64,000 nt of DNA from Mycobacterium scrofulaceum. GTDB lineage: Bacteria > Actinomycetota > Actinomycetes > Mycobacteriales > Mycobacteriaceae. Within the stretch, counting starts at the first letter, position 1. Each line of letters begins with the position of its first letter. The notes beneath the pieces are model-generated. The model was not told the origin of the DNA and searched no databases. It saw nothing but the letters and a program-made list of their open reading frames with translations. This document shows, in pieces, positions 44,877 to 53,026 of the stretch. The stretch spans positions 1 through 64,000 of the forward strand of contig NZ_MVIJ01000025.1 of NCBI RefSeq assembly GCF_002086735.1, in the 5' to 3' direction. Made by a program: the position numbers and the translations under genes.

Positions 44877-45841
44877 CACTGCTGAGCCGTTGCGACCAGG
44901 GTGAGCGCCTCTGCGCAGCGTTCGGACGCCGCGCGTAAGATGGCCGCGCTGCGCTCCAGGGCGGCTCGCTCGTCGGCGCTCATCGATGGTTGGACAACCT
45001 GTTCAACGCCGTTGGCTCCCACCACCGCGGGCAGTGAGAGCGTGGTGCCGTATTGGGGGAGGTGGACCCCGACGGGAAGCAGCACCCGCTCGTCACGCAA
45101 CACCGCGGCGGTCAGCCTCGCGGCCACCGAAGCGATGCCGTAGCGGCTGGCGCCCGTGCCCTCGATGATAGCGATATTCGCGTAGCGAACATCGTTCTCG
45201 ATCTCCTTGCGGACATCCTCTGCTGGCCGGCAATTGCGGTCGATCATGTCGAGGACGGGTTCGTGGGATACCGCGGCGGTGGACCACAACAAGACCTCAG
45301 AAGTTCCGTGTTCGCCGACCACCATGGCCTGCACGTCCGACGGTTGAACGTTCAACCGCTCGGCCAGGTGTACCTGGAACCGCAAGGAGTCGAGGAGGGT
45401 ACCGGTGGAAAACACCCGGTTATGGCCGGCCAACAGTCGGGTGATCTCGGCCAACGGGTCCGGCGGATCGGTAACCACCATGAGCACCGCCGCGGGCGCG
45501 GCATCCACGATCTTAGGAACGATATCGGCGTAGATGAGGGCGTTCTCGGCCGCCAACCGCAACCTTCCCTGGGGGTCGGTGCGGTCGACCGCGCCACCGG
45601 CGCGTTCGTTGACGCCGGCTGTGATGAGGACCAGCGCCGCGTTGGCGAGGTCTTCGATGCCGCCGGCGCGCACGTGAGTGCCCGGGGTCAGCGGGGCCCC
45701 GTACCGCAAGTCGAGCGCCACCCCCGCTGCGCGCTCAGGGTCACGGTCGACGAGAACGATCTCGCGGCACAATCCATTCTCGACCAATGCCAGTCCGGTG
45801 GCCGCTCCTACCTCTCCAGCGCCAACAATGCCAACTTTCAC
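44876..45841 (-). CDS. Lactate/malate dehydrogenase-family protein with altered active site
   Basis: A 321-residue NAD-dependent 2-hydroxyacid dehydrogenase of the LDH/MDH fold. GIVGAGEVGAATG is the dinucleotide loop, Asp32 (LVDRD) selects NAD, LLDSLRF carries Asp151/Arg154 and GEHGTSE the catalytic His178. The specificity loop reads TAGVNERAGG: Glu79 stands where LDH has Gln and MDH has Arg, and Asp125 replaces the usual Asn in TDPPD. So substrate and activity are uncertain. The start is GTG at 45841 with GGAGGAAG about 5 bases upstream. It leads the cluster dehydrogenase, DUF1275, response regulator, kinase. Confidence 0.82.
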   Translation of the reverse strand: MKVGIVGAGEVGAATGLALVENGLCREIVLVDRDPERAAGVALDLRYGAPLTPGTHVRAGGIEDLANAALVLITAGVNERAGGAVDRTDPQGRLRLAAENALIYADIVPKIVDAAPAAVLMVVTDPPDPLAEITRLLAGHNRVFSTGTLLDSLRFQVHLAERLNVQPSDVQAMVVGEHGTSEVLLWSTAAVSHEPVLDMIDRNCRPAEDVRKEIENDVRYANIAIIEGTGASRYGIASVAARLTAAVLRDERVLLPVGVHLPQYGTTLSLPAVVGANGVEQVVQPSMSADERAALERSAAILRAASERCAEALTLVATAQQ

Positions 45842-46304
45842 TTCACTTCCTCCAATTCGGTGGACGCAACTTCCCTTACGAGTCCGACGCTAAGCAGCCG
45901 TCGGTTAGCGGCTGCCGATGAATTGGTAAAAAAGTCCCTTACCTTCTGGCTTGGTGCTTTCAACATCGGGCGTGTGGCCGTGTGCTGCCGGATGAGGCCG
46001 CCGATCTCCGTGGGACCGGTTGTGGCGCAACATGATCACTCGATAGGTCTGCCAGAAGTACCTGGATGTCTGACCGCGAGCTGGTCACGAAGTTGCAAAA
46101 GGATTCCGCCGCAACGTGATCCAAGTTCCGGTCGTGAAGCCGTAGGATCACGTTCGCCGCTGAGGAGGGCGGTTAGAGCGGCGACCAAGCTTCAGCAGAA
46201 GGTTTGGGGATCGCGATGGGCAGCCACGGGATCGGACTGCTCGCGCTGGTCGAGAAGCGGCAGTAGCCCTTGCGACGGCCGGGCCGCGGCCTAGAGTCGG
46301 TCTC
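45842..46304. other. 463-bp divergent intergenic region
   Basis: Apart from the ribosome-binding site of the dehydrogenase (45847-45853, minus strand) and the -10 of the reductase gene, I see no gene, tRNA or clear repeat. It is less GC-rich than its surroundings by eye. A TTGGTAAAAAAGTCCC stretch near 45925 loosely recalls a DosR box in one half only. Confidence 0.5.
46292..46297 (+). promoter_or_regulatory. Probable -10 (TAGAGT) of a leaderless promoter
   Basis: TAGAGT ends 7 bases before the ATG at 46305; no ribosome-binding site lies between. Confidence 0.45.
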
Positions 46305-46742
46305 ATGCCACTTTCAGGGGAATACGCGCCGAGCCCATGGGACTGGGCCCGCGAACAGGCCGAGAAGTACGAGCAGTCCGGCGGCACCGAGGCCACCGAC
46401 ATGAAGGGGAAACCCATCATCGTGTTGACCACGGTCGGGGCCAAGACCGGCAAGCTGCGCAAGACCCCGCTGATGCGGGTCGAGCACGACGGCGAGTACG
46501 CGATCGTCGCCTCGCTCGGCGGCGCGCCCAAGCACCCCGTCTGGTACCACAACGTCGTCAAGAATCCCCGGGTCGAGCTGCAGGACGGCGGCACGACCCG
46601 CGAATACGACGCGCGGGAGGTGTTCGGCGACGAGAAGGCAGCGTGGTGGGAACGCGCCGTCGAGGCCTGGCCCGACTACGCCGAATACCAGAAGAAGACG
46701 GACCGGCAGATCCCGGTGTTCGTGCTGACCCCGGTCGGCTGA
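46305..46742 (+). CDS. F420-dependent quinone reductase/nitroreductase, Ddn family (Rv1558 type)
   Basis: A 145-residue split-barrel enzyme of the Ddn family that uses reduced F420 to reduce quinones; relatives activate the drug pretomanid. Family landmarks are WAREQAEKYEQSGG, KPIIVLTTVGAKTGKLRKTPLMRVEHDGEYAIVASLGGAPKHPVWYHNVVKNPRVELQ (given by its key blocks: the TGKLRKTPL loop and PVWYHN) and REVFGDEKAAWWERAV. M. tuberculosis Rv1558 occupies the same place before ilvA. A membrane-facing N-terminal helix is likely. Drug activation by this member is not implied. Confidence 0.9.
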   Translation: MPLSGEYAPSPWDWAREQAEKYEQSGGTEATDMKGKPIIVLTTVGAKTGKLRKTPLMRVEHDGEYAIVASLGGAPKHPVWYHNVVKNPRVELQDGGTTREYDAREVFGDEKAAWWERAVEAWPDYAEYQKKTDRQIPVFVLTPVG

Positions 46743-46780
46743 ATTCCGGAGTTGACCGGCTGGCATGGCACCATTGATCA

Positions 46781-48064
46781 GTGTCCGCCGAATTGAGCCA
46801 TAGCTCGAGCGTCTCGCCGGTGTGCGCGGCGGACATCGACAGCGCGGCCAAGCGGATCGCCGCGGTCGTCACGCCGACCCCGCTGCAGTACAGCGACCGG
46901 TTGTCGGCGATCACCGGCGCGCAGGTGTACCTCAAGCGGGAAGACCTGCAGGTGGTGCGCTCCTACAAGCTGCGCGGGGCCTACAACCTGTTGGTCCAGC
47001 TGTCCGATGAGGAGCTGGCCGCCGGCGTGGTGTGCTCGTCGGCGGGCAACCACGCGCAGGGCTTCGCCTACGCGTGCCGGACGCTGGGCGTGCGCGGCCG
47101 CGTCTACGTGCCCGCCAAGACCCCTCAACAGAAGCGGGACCGCATCCGCTACCACGGCCGGGAGTTCATCGAGCTGATCGTCGGCGGAACGACCTACGAC
47201 CTGGCCGCCGAGGCGGCGCTGGTCGACGTCGAACGCACGGGCGCCACCCTGGTGCCCCCGTATGACGACCTGCGCACGATCGCCGGTCAGGGCACCATCG
47301 CGGTCGAGCTGCTGGGTCAACTGGACAGCGAACCGGACTTGGTGGTGGTCCCCGTGGGGGGCGGCGGCTGCATCGCCGGCATCACCACCTACCTCGCCGA
47401 ACGGACGACGAACACGTCGGTGCTGGGCATCGAACCGGCCGGGGCGGCGGCGATGATGGCCGCGCTGGCCGAAGGGGAGCCGGTGACGCTGGACCACGTG
47501 GACCAGTTCGTCGACGGCGCCGCGGTGCGGCGGGCGGGCACGCTGACCTACGCCGCGCTGGCCGCCGCCGGCGACATGGTGTCGATCACCACGATCGACG
47601 AGGGGGCGGTCTGCACCGCGATGCTGGACCTCTACCAGAACGAGGGCATCATCGCCGAGCCCGCGGGCGCGCTGTCGGTGGCCGGGCTGCTGGAGGCCGA
47701 CATCGAGCCGGGCTCGACGGTGGTGTGCCTCATCTCGGGCGGCAACAACGACGTGTCGCGCTACGGGGAAGTGCTCGAGCGCTCGCTGGTCCACCTCGGC
47801 CTCAAGCACTACTTCCTGGTGGATTTCCCGCAGGAACCCGGCGCGCTGCGCCGCTTCCTCGACGAGGTGCTGGGCCCCGACGACGACATCACCCTGTTCG
47901 AGTACATCAAGCGCAACAACCGCGAGACCGGCGAGGCGCTGGTGGGCATCCAGCTGGCGTCGTCGGCCGACCTGGACGGCCTGCTGGCCCGGATGCGGGC
48001 GACGGAGCTGCACGTCGAACGCCTCGAGCCCGGCTCCCCGGCGTACCGCTACCTGCTGTTCTAG
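46781..48064 (+). CDS. ilvA: Threonine dehydratase, biosynthetic
   Basis: PLP enzyme turning threonine to 2-oxobutanoate, the first step of isoleucine synthesis. It is 427 residues. The Schiff-base Lys63 is in SYKLRGAYN, the Asn-containing SSAGNHAQG loop and the phosphate-binding VPVGGGGC follow, and the C-terminal 90 residues (HYFLVDFPQEPGALRRFLDEVLG) form one ACT-like regulatory domain where isoleucine is expected to inhibit. Start GTG at 46781 follows the reductase stop by 38 bp. The start is set by the family N-terminus rather than by a ribosome-binding site, which is weak. Matches Rv1559. Confidence 0.95.
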   Translation: MSAELSHSSSVSPVCAADIDSAAKRIAAVVTPTPLQYSDRLSAITGAQVYLKREDLQVVRSYKLRGAYNLLVQLSDEELAAGVVCSSAGNHAQGFAYACRTLGVRGRVYVPAKTPQQKRDRIRYHGREFIELIVGGTTYDLAAEAALVDVERTGATLVPPYDDLRTIAGQGTIAVELLGQLDSEPDLVVVPVGGGGCIAGITTYLAERTTNTSVLGIEPAGAAAMMAALAEGEPVTLDHVDQFVDGAAVRRAGTLTYAALAAAGDMVSITTIDEGAVCTAMLDLYQNEGIIAEPAGALSVAGLLEADIEPGSTVVCLISGGNNDVSRYGEVLERSLVHLGLKHYFLVDFPQEPGALRRFLDEVLGPDDDITLFEYIKRNNRETGEALVGIQLASSADLDGLLARMRATELHVERLEPGSPAYRYLLF

Positions 48065-48081
48065 ACCCCGGGCCGCGGTGC

Positions 48082-49002
48082 ATGGACCAGGAGTTTGGGC
48101 CCGGTACCGGCGGATTCGGCCCGGTCAGCGCCGGCGTCGCCGGTGTGCTCGCCCTGTTGGCGTGGGCGGCGATCTGGGTTGCCCGGTGCGGACCCCGGTT
48201 GCGGATGCAGTGGAGGCGGGTGTTCCGCTCGGCCGCGGTCGGCAAAACGCTGACCTGGGTCCACGACCGGATCGGTGACCGGGGACGGTCGCTGGCCCGC
48301 CGGTGGCCGGCCGGCGAGGTCGCCGGAGTCGCATTGCTGCTCGGGCTGGTCGCGGTCGTGGCGCTGGCGGCCGGCTTCACCGAGGTGCTCGACGACGTGC
48401 TGGAGGGCGACGGCATCGCCGGGATCGACCCACCGGTGACCCGATGGCTCGCGGCGCACCGCGACCTGTGGCTGACCGCCGCCCTGCGGGCGGTCACCCT
48501 CGCGGGCGAACCGCTCGTCCTGGCTGCGCTCGCCTTCCCGATCTCGGTTGCCGCGGGTTGGCGGTGCCGGTCGTGGCGCCCAGTGATGCTTGCCCTGGTG
48601 GGTGGCGGGGCGGTCCCGCTGGTGCTCTTTTCCGCCAAAGCCCTGGTGGGCCGGCAGCGCCCGCCCCTGCCGTTCGCCCTGATCGACGCGGACGGGTATT
48701 CGTTCCCCTCCGGGCACGCGACCGGCACCGCCGCGATCATGGTCATCTCCGCGTGGATGCTGACCCGCTGGCTGATCCCCTGGTGGGCGGTTCGCGTGAC
48801 GGCCTGGGCCCTGGCGATCGGCTCGGCGTTCCTGATCGGGTTCTCGCGTGTCTATCTGGGAGTTCACTACGTGAGCGACGTGCTCTCCGGCTGGATGCTG
48901 GGCCTGGCCTGGGCCGGCACCGTCATCCTGGTCGGCACCTGGTGGGACGACACCCGGCGGGCCGGCGGCCGGGCGGGCAGGTCACGATCGGCGCCCGGGT
49001 AG
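48082..49002 (+). CDS. PAP2-family membrane phosphatase
   Basis: A 306-residue integral membrane protein with about six helices. The three phosphatase motifs are complete: KALVGRQRP, SFPSGHATGTA and SRVYLGVHYVSDVLSG, with the nucleophilic and acid His in the last two. Such enzymes hydrolyse phosphatidate, undecaprenyl diphosphate or related lipid phosphates on the outer membrane face; the substrate here is open. A loop of about 60 basic residues (RLRMQWRRVFRS) separates the first helix from the rest. ATG at 48082 follows ilvA by 17 bp. Its last 21 bp overlap the end of the convergent PNPOx-like gene. Confidence 0.88.
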   Translation: MDQEFGPGTGGFGPVSAGVAGVLALLAWAAIWVARCGPRLRMQWRRVFRSAAVGKTLTWVHDRIGDRGRSLARRWPAGEVAGVALLLGLVAVVALAAGFTEVLDDVLEGDGIAGIDPPVTRWLAAHRDLWLTAALRAVTLAGEPLVLAALAFPISVAAGWRCRSWRPVMLALVGGGAVPLVLFSAKALVGRQRPPLPFALIDADGYSFPSGHATGTAAIMVISAWMLTRWLIPWWAVRVTAWALAIGSAFLIGFSRVYLGVHYVSDVLSGWMLGLAWAGTVILVGTWWDDTRRAGGRAGRSRSAPG

Positions 49003-49644
49003 GTACCCCGGCACCGGGGTCGCGGGATCGAGGTCGTCGGCGGGCACCGGCGCCCCTGCCGTGACGCGCAGTGGCACCACCCCCGCCCAGTGCGGCAGCG
49101 CGCAATCCTGCGGATCGTCGACCGGGCCGCCGGTACGGACCTTGGCCGACACCTCGGCGAGGTCGAGCGCGAGCACCCCGGTGGCTGCCAGCTCGCGCGG
49201 ATTCGGGGCTCGGCAGTCGGCGGCCCGCCCGGGCGCGACGTGGTCGAGCAAACCGGCCAGCGCCCTTCGCTGCTCCGCCTCGTCGTCGACGACGCGCGCG
49301 GCGCCCAGCACCACGACCGAGCGGAAGTTGACCGAGTGGTGCATGGCGGCGCGCGCCAGCACCAGGCCGTCGACCAGGGTGACCGTCACGCACACGGGCA
49401 GGCCCGCCGGCGCGGCCCGGGCCGCGAGCAGGGGACCGCTGCCGCTGGAGCCGTGCAGGTAGAGCGTCTCGCCGAGGCGGGCGTGGGTGGTCGGCAGCAC
49501 CACCGGGCGCCCGTCGCTGAGATAGCCGAGGTGGCAGACGAGCGATTCGTCCAGGATTTGGTGGACGGTGTCGCGGTCGTAGTGCGCGCGCTCCCGGTAG
49601 CGCGTGGGCGTGGTGCGGGGCGTCGGCTCGTATCCGGTGCGCAT
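48982..49644 (-). CDS. Pyridoxamine 5'-phosphate oxidase-like flavoprotein
   Basis: A 220-residue protein of the PNPOx-like split-barrel group (Pyridox_ox_2/NimA type). DTVHQILDESLVCHLGYLSDGRPVVLPTTHARLGETLYLHGSSGSG is the flavin-binding sheet, and AMHHSVNFRSVVVLGAARVV follows. ATG at 49644 with AAAGG about 8 bases upstream is preferred to the long upstream frame. It is divergent from a MocR regulator, a pairing seen where the regulator controls vitamin B6 or nitro-compound genes. The actual substrate is unknown. Confidence 0.8.
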   Translation of the reverse strand: MRTGYEPTPRTTPTRYRERAHYDRDTVHQILDESLVCHLGYLSDGRPVVLPTTHARLGETLYLHGSSGSGPLLAARAAPAGLPVCVTVTLVDGLVLARAAMHHSVNFRSVVVLGAARVVDDEAEQRRALAGLLDHVAPGRAADCRAPNPRELAATGVLALDLAEVSAKVRTGGPVDDPQDCALPHWAGVVPLRVTAGAPVPADDLDPATPVPGYLPGRRS

Positions 49645-49653
49645 GGCGATTGC

Positions 49654-49693
49654 CTTTGTTCTAGTACATAATAATGTGCGTGCCAGTACAAAG
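49654..49693. promoter_or_regulatory. Shared promoter/operator between PNPOx-like and MocR genes
   Basis: CTTTGT (49654-49659) and ACAAAG (49688-49693) form an inverted repeat, and TAGTAC/CAGTAC recur inside it at 49663 and 49684. CATAAT (49667-49672) ends 7 bases before a GTG at 49680 and may be the MocR -10. The AT-rich patch stands out here. Confidence 0.45.
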
Positions 49694-51008
49694 CAGCATA
49701 GCCGGAAGCGGCGCCGAGTCCATAGCGGCCAGCATCGAAGAGGCGATCTCGGCCGGCTCCCTGGCGCCCGGCGACGCCCTGCCGCCCGTCCGCGAGCTGG
49801 CCGCTCGGTTGGGCGTGAACGCCAACACCGCCGCGTCGGCCTACCGCCTGCTGCGCCATCGGGGTGTCGTGGAGACGGCGGGCCGGCGGGGCACCCGGGT
49901 GCGCCACCGCCCGGCGACCACCCCGCGATCGCTGCTGGGCCTGGACGTGCCGACCGGGGTGCGCGACCTGTCGACCGGCAATCCGGACCCCGCCCTGTTA
50001 CCCCTTGCCGGCGCCATGCTGCCCGGCCCCGTCGCGGGCCGGCCCGTGCTGTACGGGGAGCCGGCCATGTCGGCGGCGCTGGCCGAGTTCGCACGGGCGG
50101 CGCTGTCCGCCGACGGCGTCCCGGCCGACCACCTCGCGGTGACCAGCGGCGCGCTCGACGGCATCGAGCGCGTCCTGACCGCGCACCTGCGTCCCGGTGA
50201 TCGCGTCGCGGTCGAAGACCCGGGCTGGGCCAACCTGCTCGACCTGCTCGCCGCGCTGGGCCTCGCGGCCGAGCCCGTCCGGGTCGACGACGACGGCCCG
50301 CTGCCCGCTGACCTGACGCGGGCGCTGGATCGCGGTGTGCGCGGGCTGGTCGTCACCAACCGCGCCCAGAACCCCACGGGCGCCGCGCTGTCCGCGAGGC
50401 GCGCCGACGAGCTACGAAAACTGTTGAACGACAGGGCGAGCGAGCTGCTGCTGGTGGAAGACGACCACTGCGCGGGCATTTCCGGCGCGCCGCTGCACAC
50501 CTTGGCCGGGGTGACCCGGCACTGGGCGTTCGTGCGGTCGGCGTCCAAGCCCTACGGCCCCGACCTGCGGGTGGCCGTGCTGGCGGGCGACCACCGCACC
50601 GTCGAGCGCGTGGTCGGCCGGCTGCGGCTGGGCCCGGGCTGGGTCAGCCACCTACTGCAGGACCTGGCGGTCAGCCTGTGGTCGGATCCGGCGGCCGCCC
50701 GCCTCGTCGCCACGGCCGAGCGGCGCTACGCCGCCACCCGGCGGGCGCTGTGCGCCGCCCTGGCCGAGCGCGACGTCGCCGCGCACGGCCGCTCCGGGCT
50801 CAACGTGTGGGTGCCTGTGCCCGACGAGACCGTCGCGATCACCCGGTTGCTGGCCGCGGGCTGGGCCGCGGCGCCAGGCACGCGGTTCCGGATCGGCACT
50901 CCGGCGGGCATCCGCGTCACCGCCGCGGGCCTGGGCTCCGACGAGATCGCGCCCCTGGCGGACGCGATCGCCGACGCGGTGCACGGCGCGGGCCGGCCCA
51001 GCGTGTAG
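49674..51008 (+). CDS. MocR-type GntR regulator with aminotransferase domain
   Basis: A 444-residue regulator. Residues 10-75 are the GntR winged helix (IAASIEEAISAGSLAPGDALPPVRELAARLGVNANTAASAYRLL, by its key parts), followed by a fold-type I aminotransferase-like domain with NRAQNPTGAALS, EDDHCAG and the PLP lysine in SASKPYGPD. MocR proteins sense PLP or an amino compound; PdxR members switch vitamin B6 genes. It is divergent from the PNPOx-like gene, the likely target. The ATG at 49674 is given; GTG at 49680 fits a leaderless start from CATAAT and is a real alternative. Confidence 0.9.
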   Translation: MCVPVQSSIAGSGAESIAASIEEAISAGSLAPGDALPPVRELAARLGVNANTAASAYRLLRHRGVVETAGRRGTRVRHRPATTPRSLLGLDVPTGVRDLSTGNPDPALLPLAGAMLPGPVAGRPVLYGEPAMSAALAEFARAALSADGVPADHLAVTSGALDGIERVLTAHLRPGDRVAVEDPGWANLLDLLAALGLAAEPVRVDDDGPLPADLTRALDRGVRGLVVTNRAQNPTGAALSARRADELRKLLNDRASELLLVEDDHCAGISGAPLHTLAGVTRHWAFVRSASKPYGPDLRVAVLAGDHRTVERVVGRLRLGPGWVSHLLQDLAVSLWSDPAAARLVATAERRYAATRRALCAALAERDVAAHGRSGLNVWVPVPDETVAITRLLAAGWAAAPGTRFRIGTPAGIRVTAAGLGSDEIAPLADAIADAVHGAGRPSV

Positions 51009-51277
51009 GCCCAGCGTTTAGGCCAGCGTCAGCCCGTTTCGGTGCCGCCGGCCCCCAGGCCCGGGCCCGTCCACAACAACACCACGCTGCGTTCCGGCGG
51101 CGGCTCGTTGACGGCCGGCGCGGGCCTTTTCTTCCTCAGCAAGCCGACCCACCGGCAGAATGCGGATTGATTCATGGGCGGATCATCGGCCGTTGCGGGG
51201 CCCGGCCGCTCACCGCCATCCACACCCCCCCGCGAGCAGACACATAATCGCGTGACGCGCCGCGATGCGGTGCGATT

Positions 51278-53026
51278 TTACGTCTGCTCGCGGACCGCCA
51301 GGATCGCGAACGAATGGCCTTCCAGCGTCGTGCTGTCGGCCTCGACCGCGGGGTCACCCCAGGCGAGGACCACGTCACCGGCGACGGGCACCCGCACCGC
51401 CTCGGCGCCGAGGTTGCACACGATGCGCAGCCGGCCGCGCCCCACGCTGATCCAGCGTTGCTCCTCGTCGTAGTCGACGGTGAGGTGCTCCAGCCAGGGA
51501 TCGGCCAGGTCCGGGTCGCTGTGCCGCAACGCGATCAGGTCGCGGTAGAGCCGGTGCACGCGCCCGTGCTCGCCGGAGTCGACTTCGTCCCAATCGAGCT
51601 TCGAGCGCTGGAACGTCTGCGGGTCCTGGGGGTCGGGGATGTCGTCGGCGTCCCAGCCGTGTTCGGCGAACTCGGCCTTGCGGCCCTCCGCGGTGGCCCT
51701 GGCCAGCTCCGGCTCGGGGTGCGAGCTGAAGAACTGGAACGGGGTGGACGCCGCATACTCCTCGCCCATGAAAAGCATTGTGGTGAAGGGCGTTCCGAGC
51801 GCGAGCGCCGCCTTGACGGCGAGCTGGCCGCCGGTCAGGTTCTGCGACGGACGGTCCCCCAGCGCCCGGTTGCCGACCTGGTCATGGGTGCAGGTGTAAG
51901 CGACCAGCCGGGTGGCCGGGATGGTGGCGGGGTCCAACGGCCGCCCGTGCCGGCGACGCCGGAACGACGAATACGTGGCGGCGTGGAAATAGCCGTGCCG
52001 CAGCGTCTCGGCCAGGGTTGCCAGCGAACCGAAGTCCCCGTAGTAGCCCTGGCGCTCCCCGGATACCGCGGTGTAAATGGCGTGGTGGATGTCGTCGGCC
52101 CACTGCGCCGTCAGTCCGTAGCCGCCCCGGTCGCGCGGCGTGATCAGCCGCGGATCGTTGAGGTCGCTCTCGGCGACCAGCGACAGCGGGCGGCCCAATT
52201 GCTTGGCTAGCCAATCTGTTTCGGTCGCGAGCTCCTCGAGGATGTGGATGGCGGTGGTGTCCACCAGGGCGTGCACGGCGTCCAGGCGCAGGCCGTCGGC
52301 GTGGAAGTCTCGCATCCAGCGCAGCGCGCACCCGATGATGTAGCGGCGCACCTCGTCGGAGTCGGCGTCGGCGATGTTGATGCCCTCGCCCCACGGGTTG
52401 CTCGCCGACGACAAATACGGCCCGAACTTCGGCAGGTAATTGCCCGACGGGCCGAGGTGGTTGAACACCGCGTCGATCAACACGCCCAGGCCCCGCGCGT
52501 GGCAGGCGTCGACGAACCGCACCAGGCCGTCGGGGCCGCCGTAGGGTTCGTGCACGCTGTACCACAGCACCCCGTCGTATCCCCAACCATGGGTTCCGGC
52601 AAAGGAATTCACCGGCATCAGCTCGACGAAGTCCACCCCGAGGTCCACCAGGTAATCCAGCTTGTCGATCGCGGCGTCGAAGGTGCCGGGGCCCGTGAAG
52701 GTGCCCAGGTGCATCTCGTAGATGACCGCGCCCTCGACCGGCCGGCCCCGCCAGTCACCGTCGGTCCAGCGGGCGGCGGCCGGGTCCCACAGCTGCGAGC
52801 GGGCGTGCACGCCCTCGGGTTGCCGCGCCGAGCGCGGATCGGGCAGCACGGTGGGATCGTCGTCGAGCAGGTACCCGTAGCGGGCGTCCGGCGCCGTGTC
52901 GACCTCGGCGTGCCACCAGCCGTCGTCCGCGCGCGTCATCGCGTGCACCCGGCCCTCGATGTCGAGCCGGACCACTTCCGGTTTCGGGGCCCAGACCCGG
53001 AATTCAGTTGTCCGCAATTCAGTCAC
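51278..53026 (-). CDS. treZ: Malto-oligosyltrehalose trehalohydrolase
   Basis: Releases trehalose from maltooligosyl-trehalose, the last step of the TreX-TreY-TreZ route. It is 582 residues: an N-terminal CBM48-like domain (FRVWAPKPEVVRLDIEG), then a GH13 barrel. Catalytic residues lie in DGLRLDAVHAL (nucleophile Asp) and VAESDLNDP (acid Glu), with TCTHDQVGNR as the third block; VIYEMHLGTFT and GWGYDGVLWYSVHEPYGGPDG are typical TreZ stretches. The start is a GTG and overlaps the treY stop by 8 bp. Equivalent to Rv1562c. Trehalose feeds mycolate transfer and stress protection. Confidence 0.95.
   Translation of the reverse strand: MTELRTTEFRVWAPKPEVVRLDIEGRVHAMTRADDGWWHAEVDTAPDARYGYLLDDDPTVLPDPRSARQPEGVHARSQLWDPAAARWTDGDWRGRPVEGAVIYEMHLGTFTGPGTFDAAIDKLDYLVDLGVDFVELMPVNSFAGTHGWGYDGVLWYSVHEPYGGPDGLVRFVDACHARGLGVLIDAVFNHLGPSGNYLPKFGPYLSSASNPWGEGINIADADSDEVRRYIIGCALRWMRDFHADGLRLDAVHALVDTTAIHILEELATETDWLAKQLGRPLSLVAESDLNDPRLITPRDRGGYGLTAQWADDIHHAIYTAVSGERQGYYGDFGSLATLAETLRHGYFHAATYSSFRRRRHGRPLDPATIPATRLVAYTCTHDQVGNRALGDRPSQNLTGGQLAVKAALALGTPFTTMLFMGEEYAASTPFQFFSSHPEPELARATAEGRKAEFAEHGWDADDIPDPQDPQTFQRSKLDWDEVDSGEHGRVHRLYRDLIALRHSDPDLADPWLEHLTVDYDEEQRWISVGRGRLRIVCNLGAEAVRVPVAGDVVLAWGDPAVEADSTTLEGHSFAILAVREQT

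Noticed and set aside
45915..45945. DosR-box-like TTGGTAAAAAAGTCCC upstream of the dehydrogenase operon
   Set aside because: Only the AGTCCC half matches the consensus; the other half and the symmetry are poor.
51029..51175. Possible 48-residue gene on the minus strand between mocR and treZ (MNQSAFCRWVGLL...)
   Set aside because: No ribosome-binding site, no -10 box and no recognisable family; too short to trust from composition alone.
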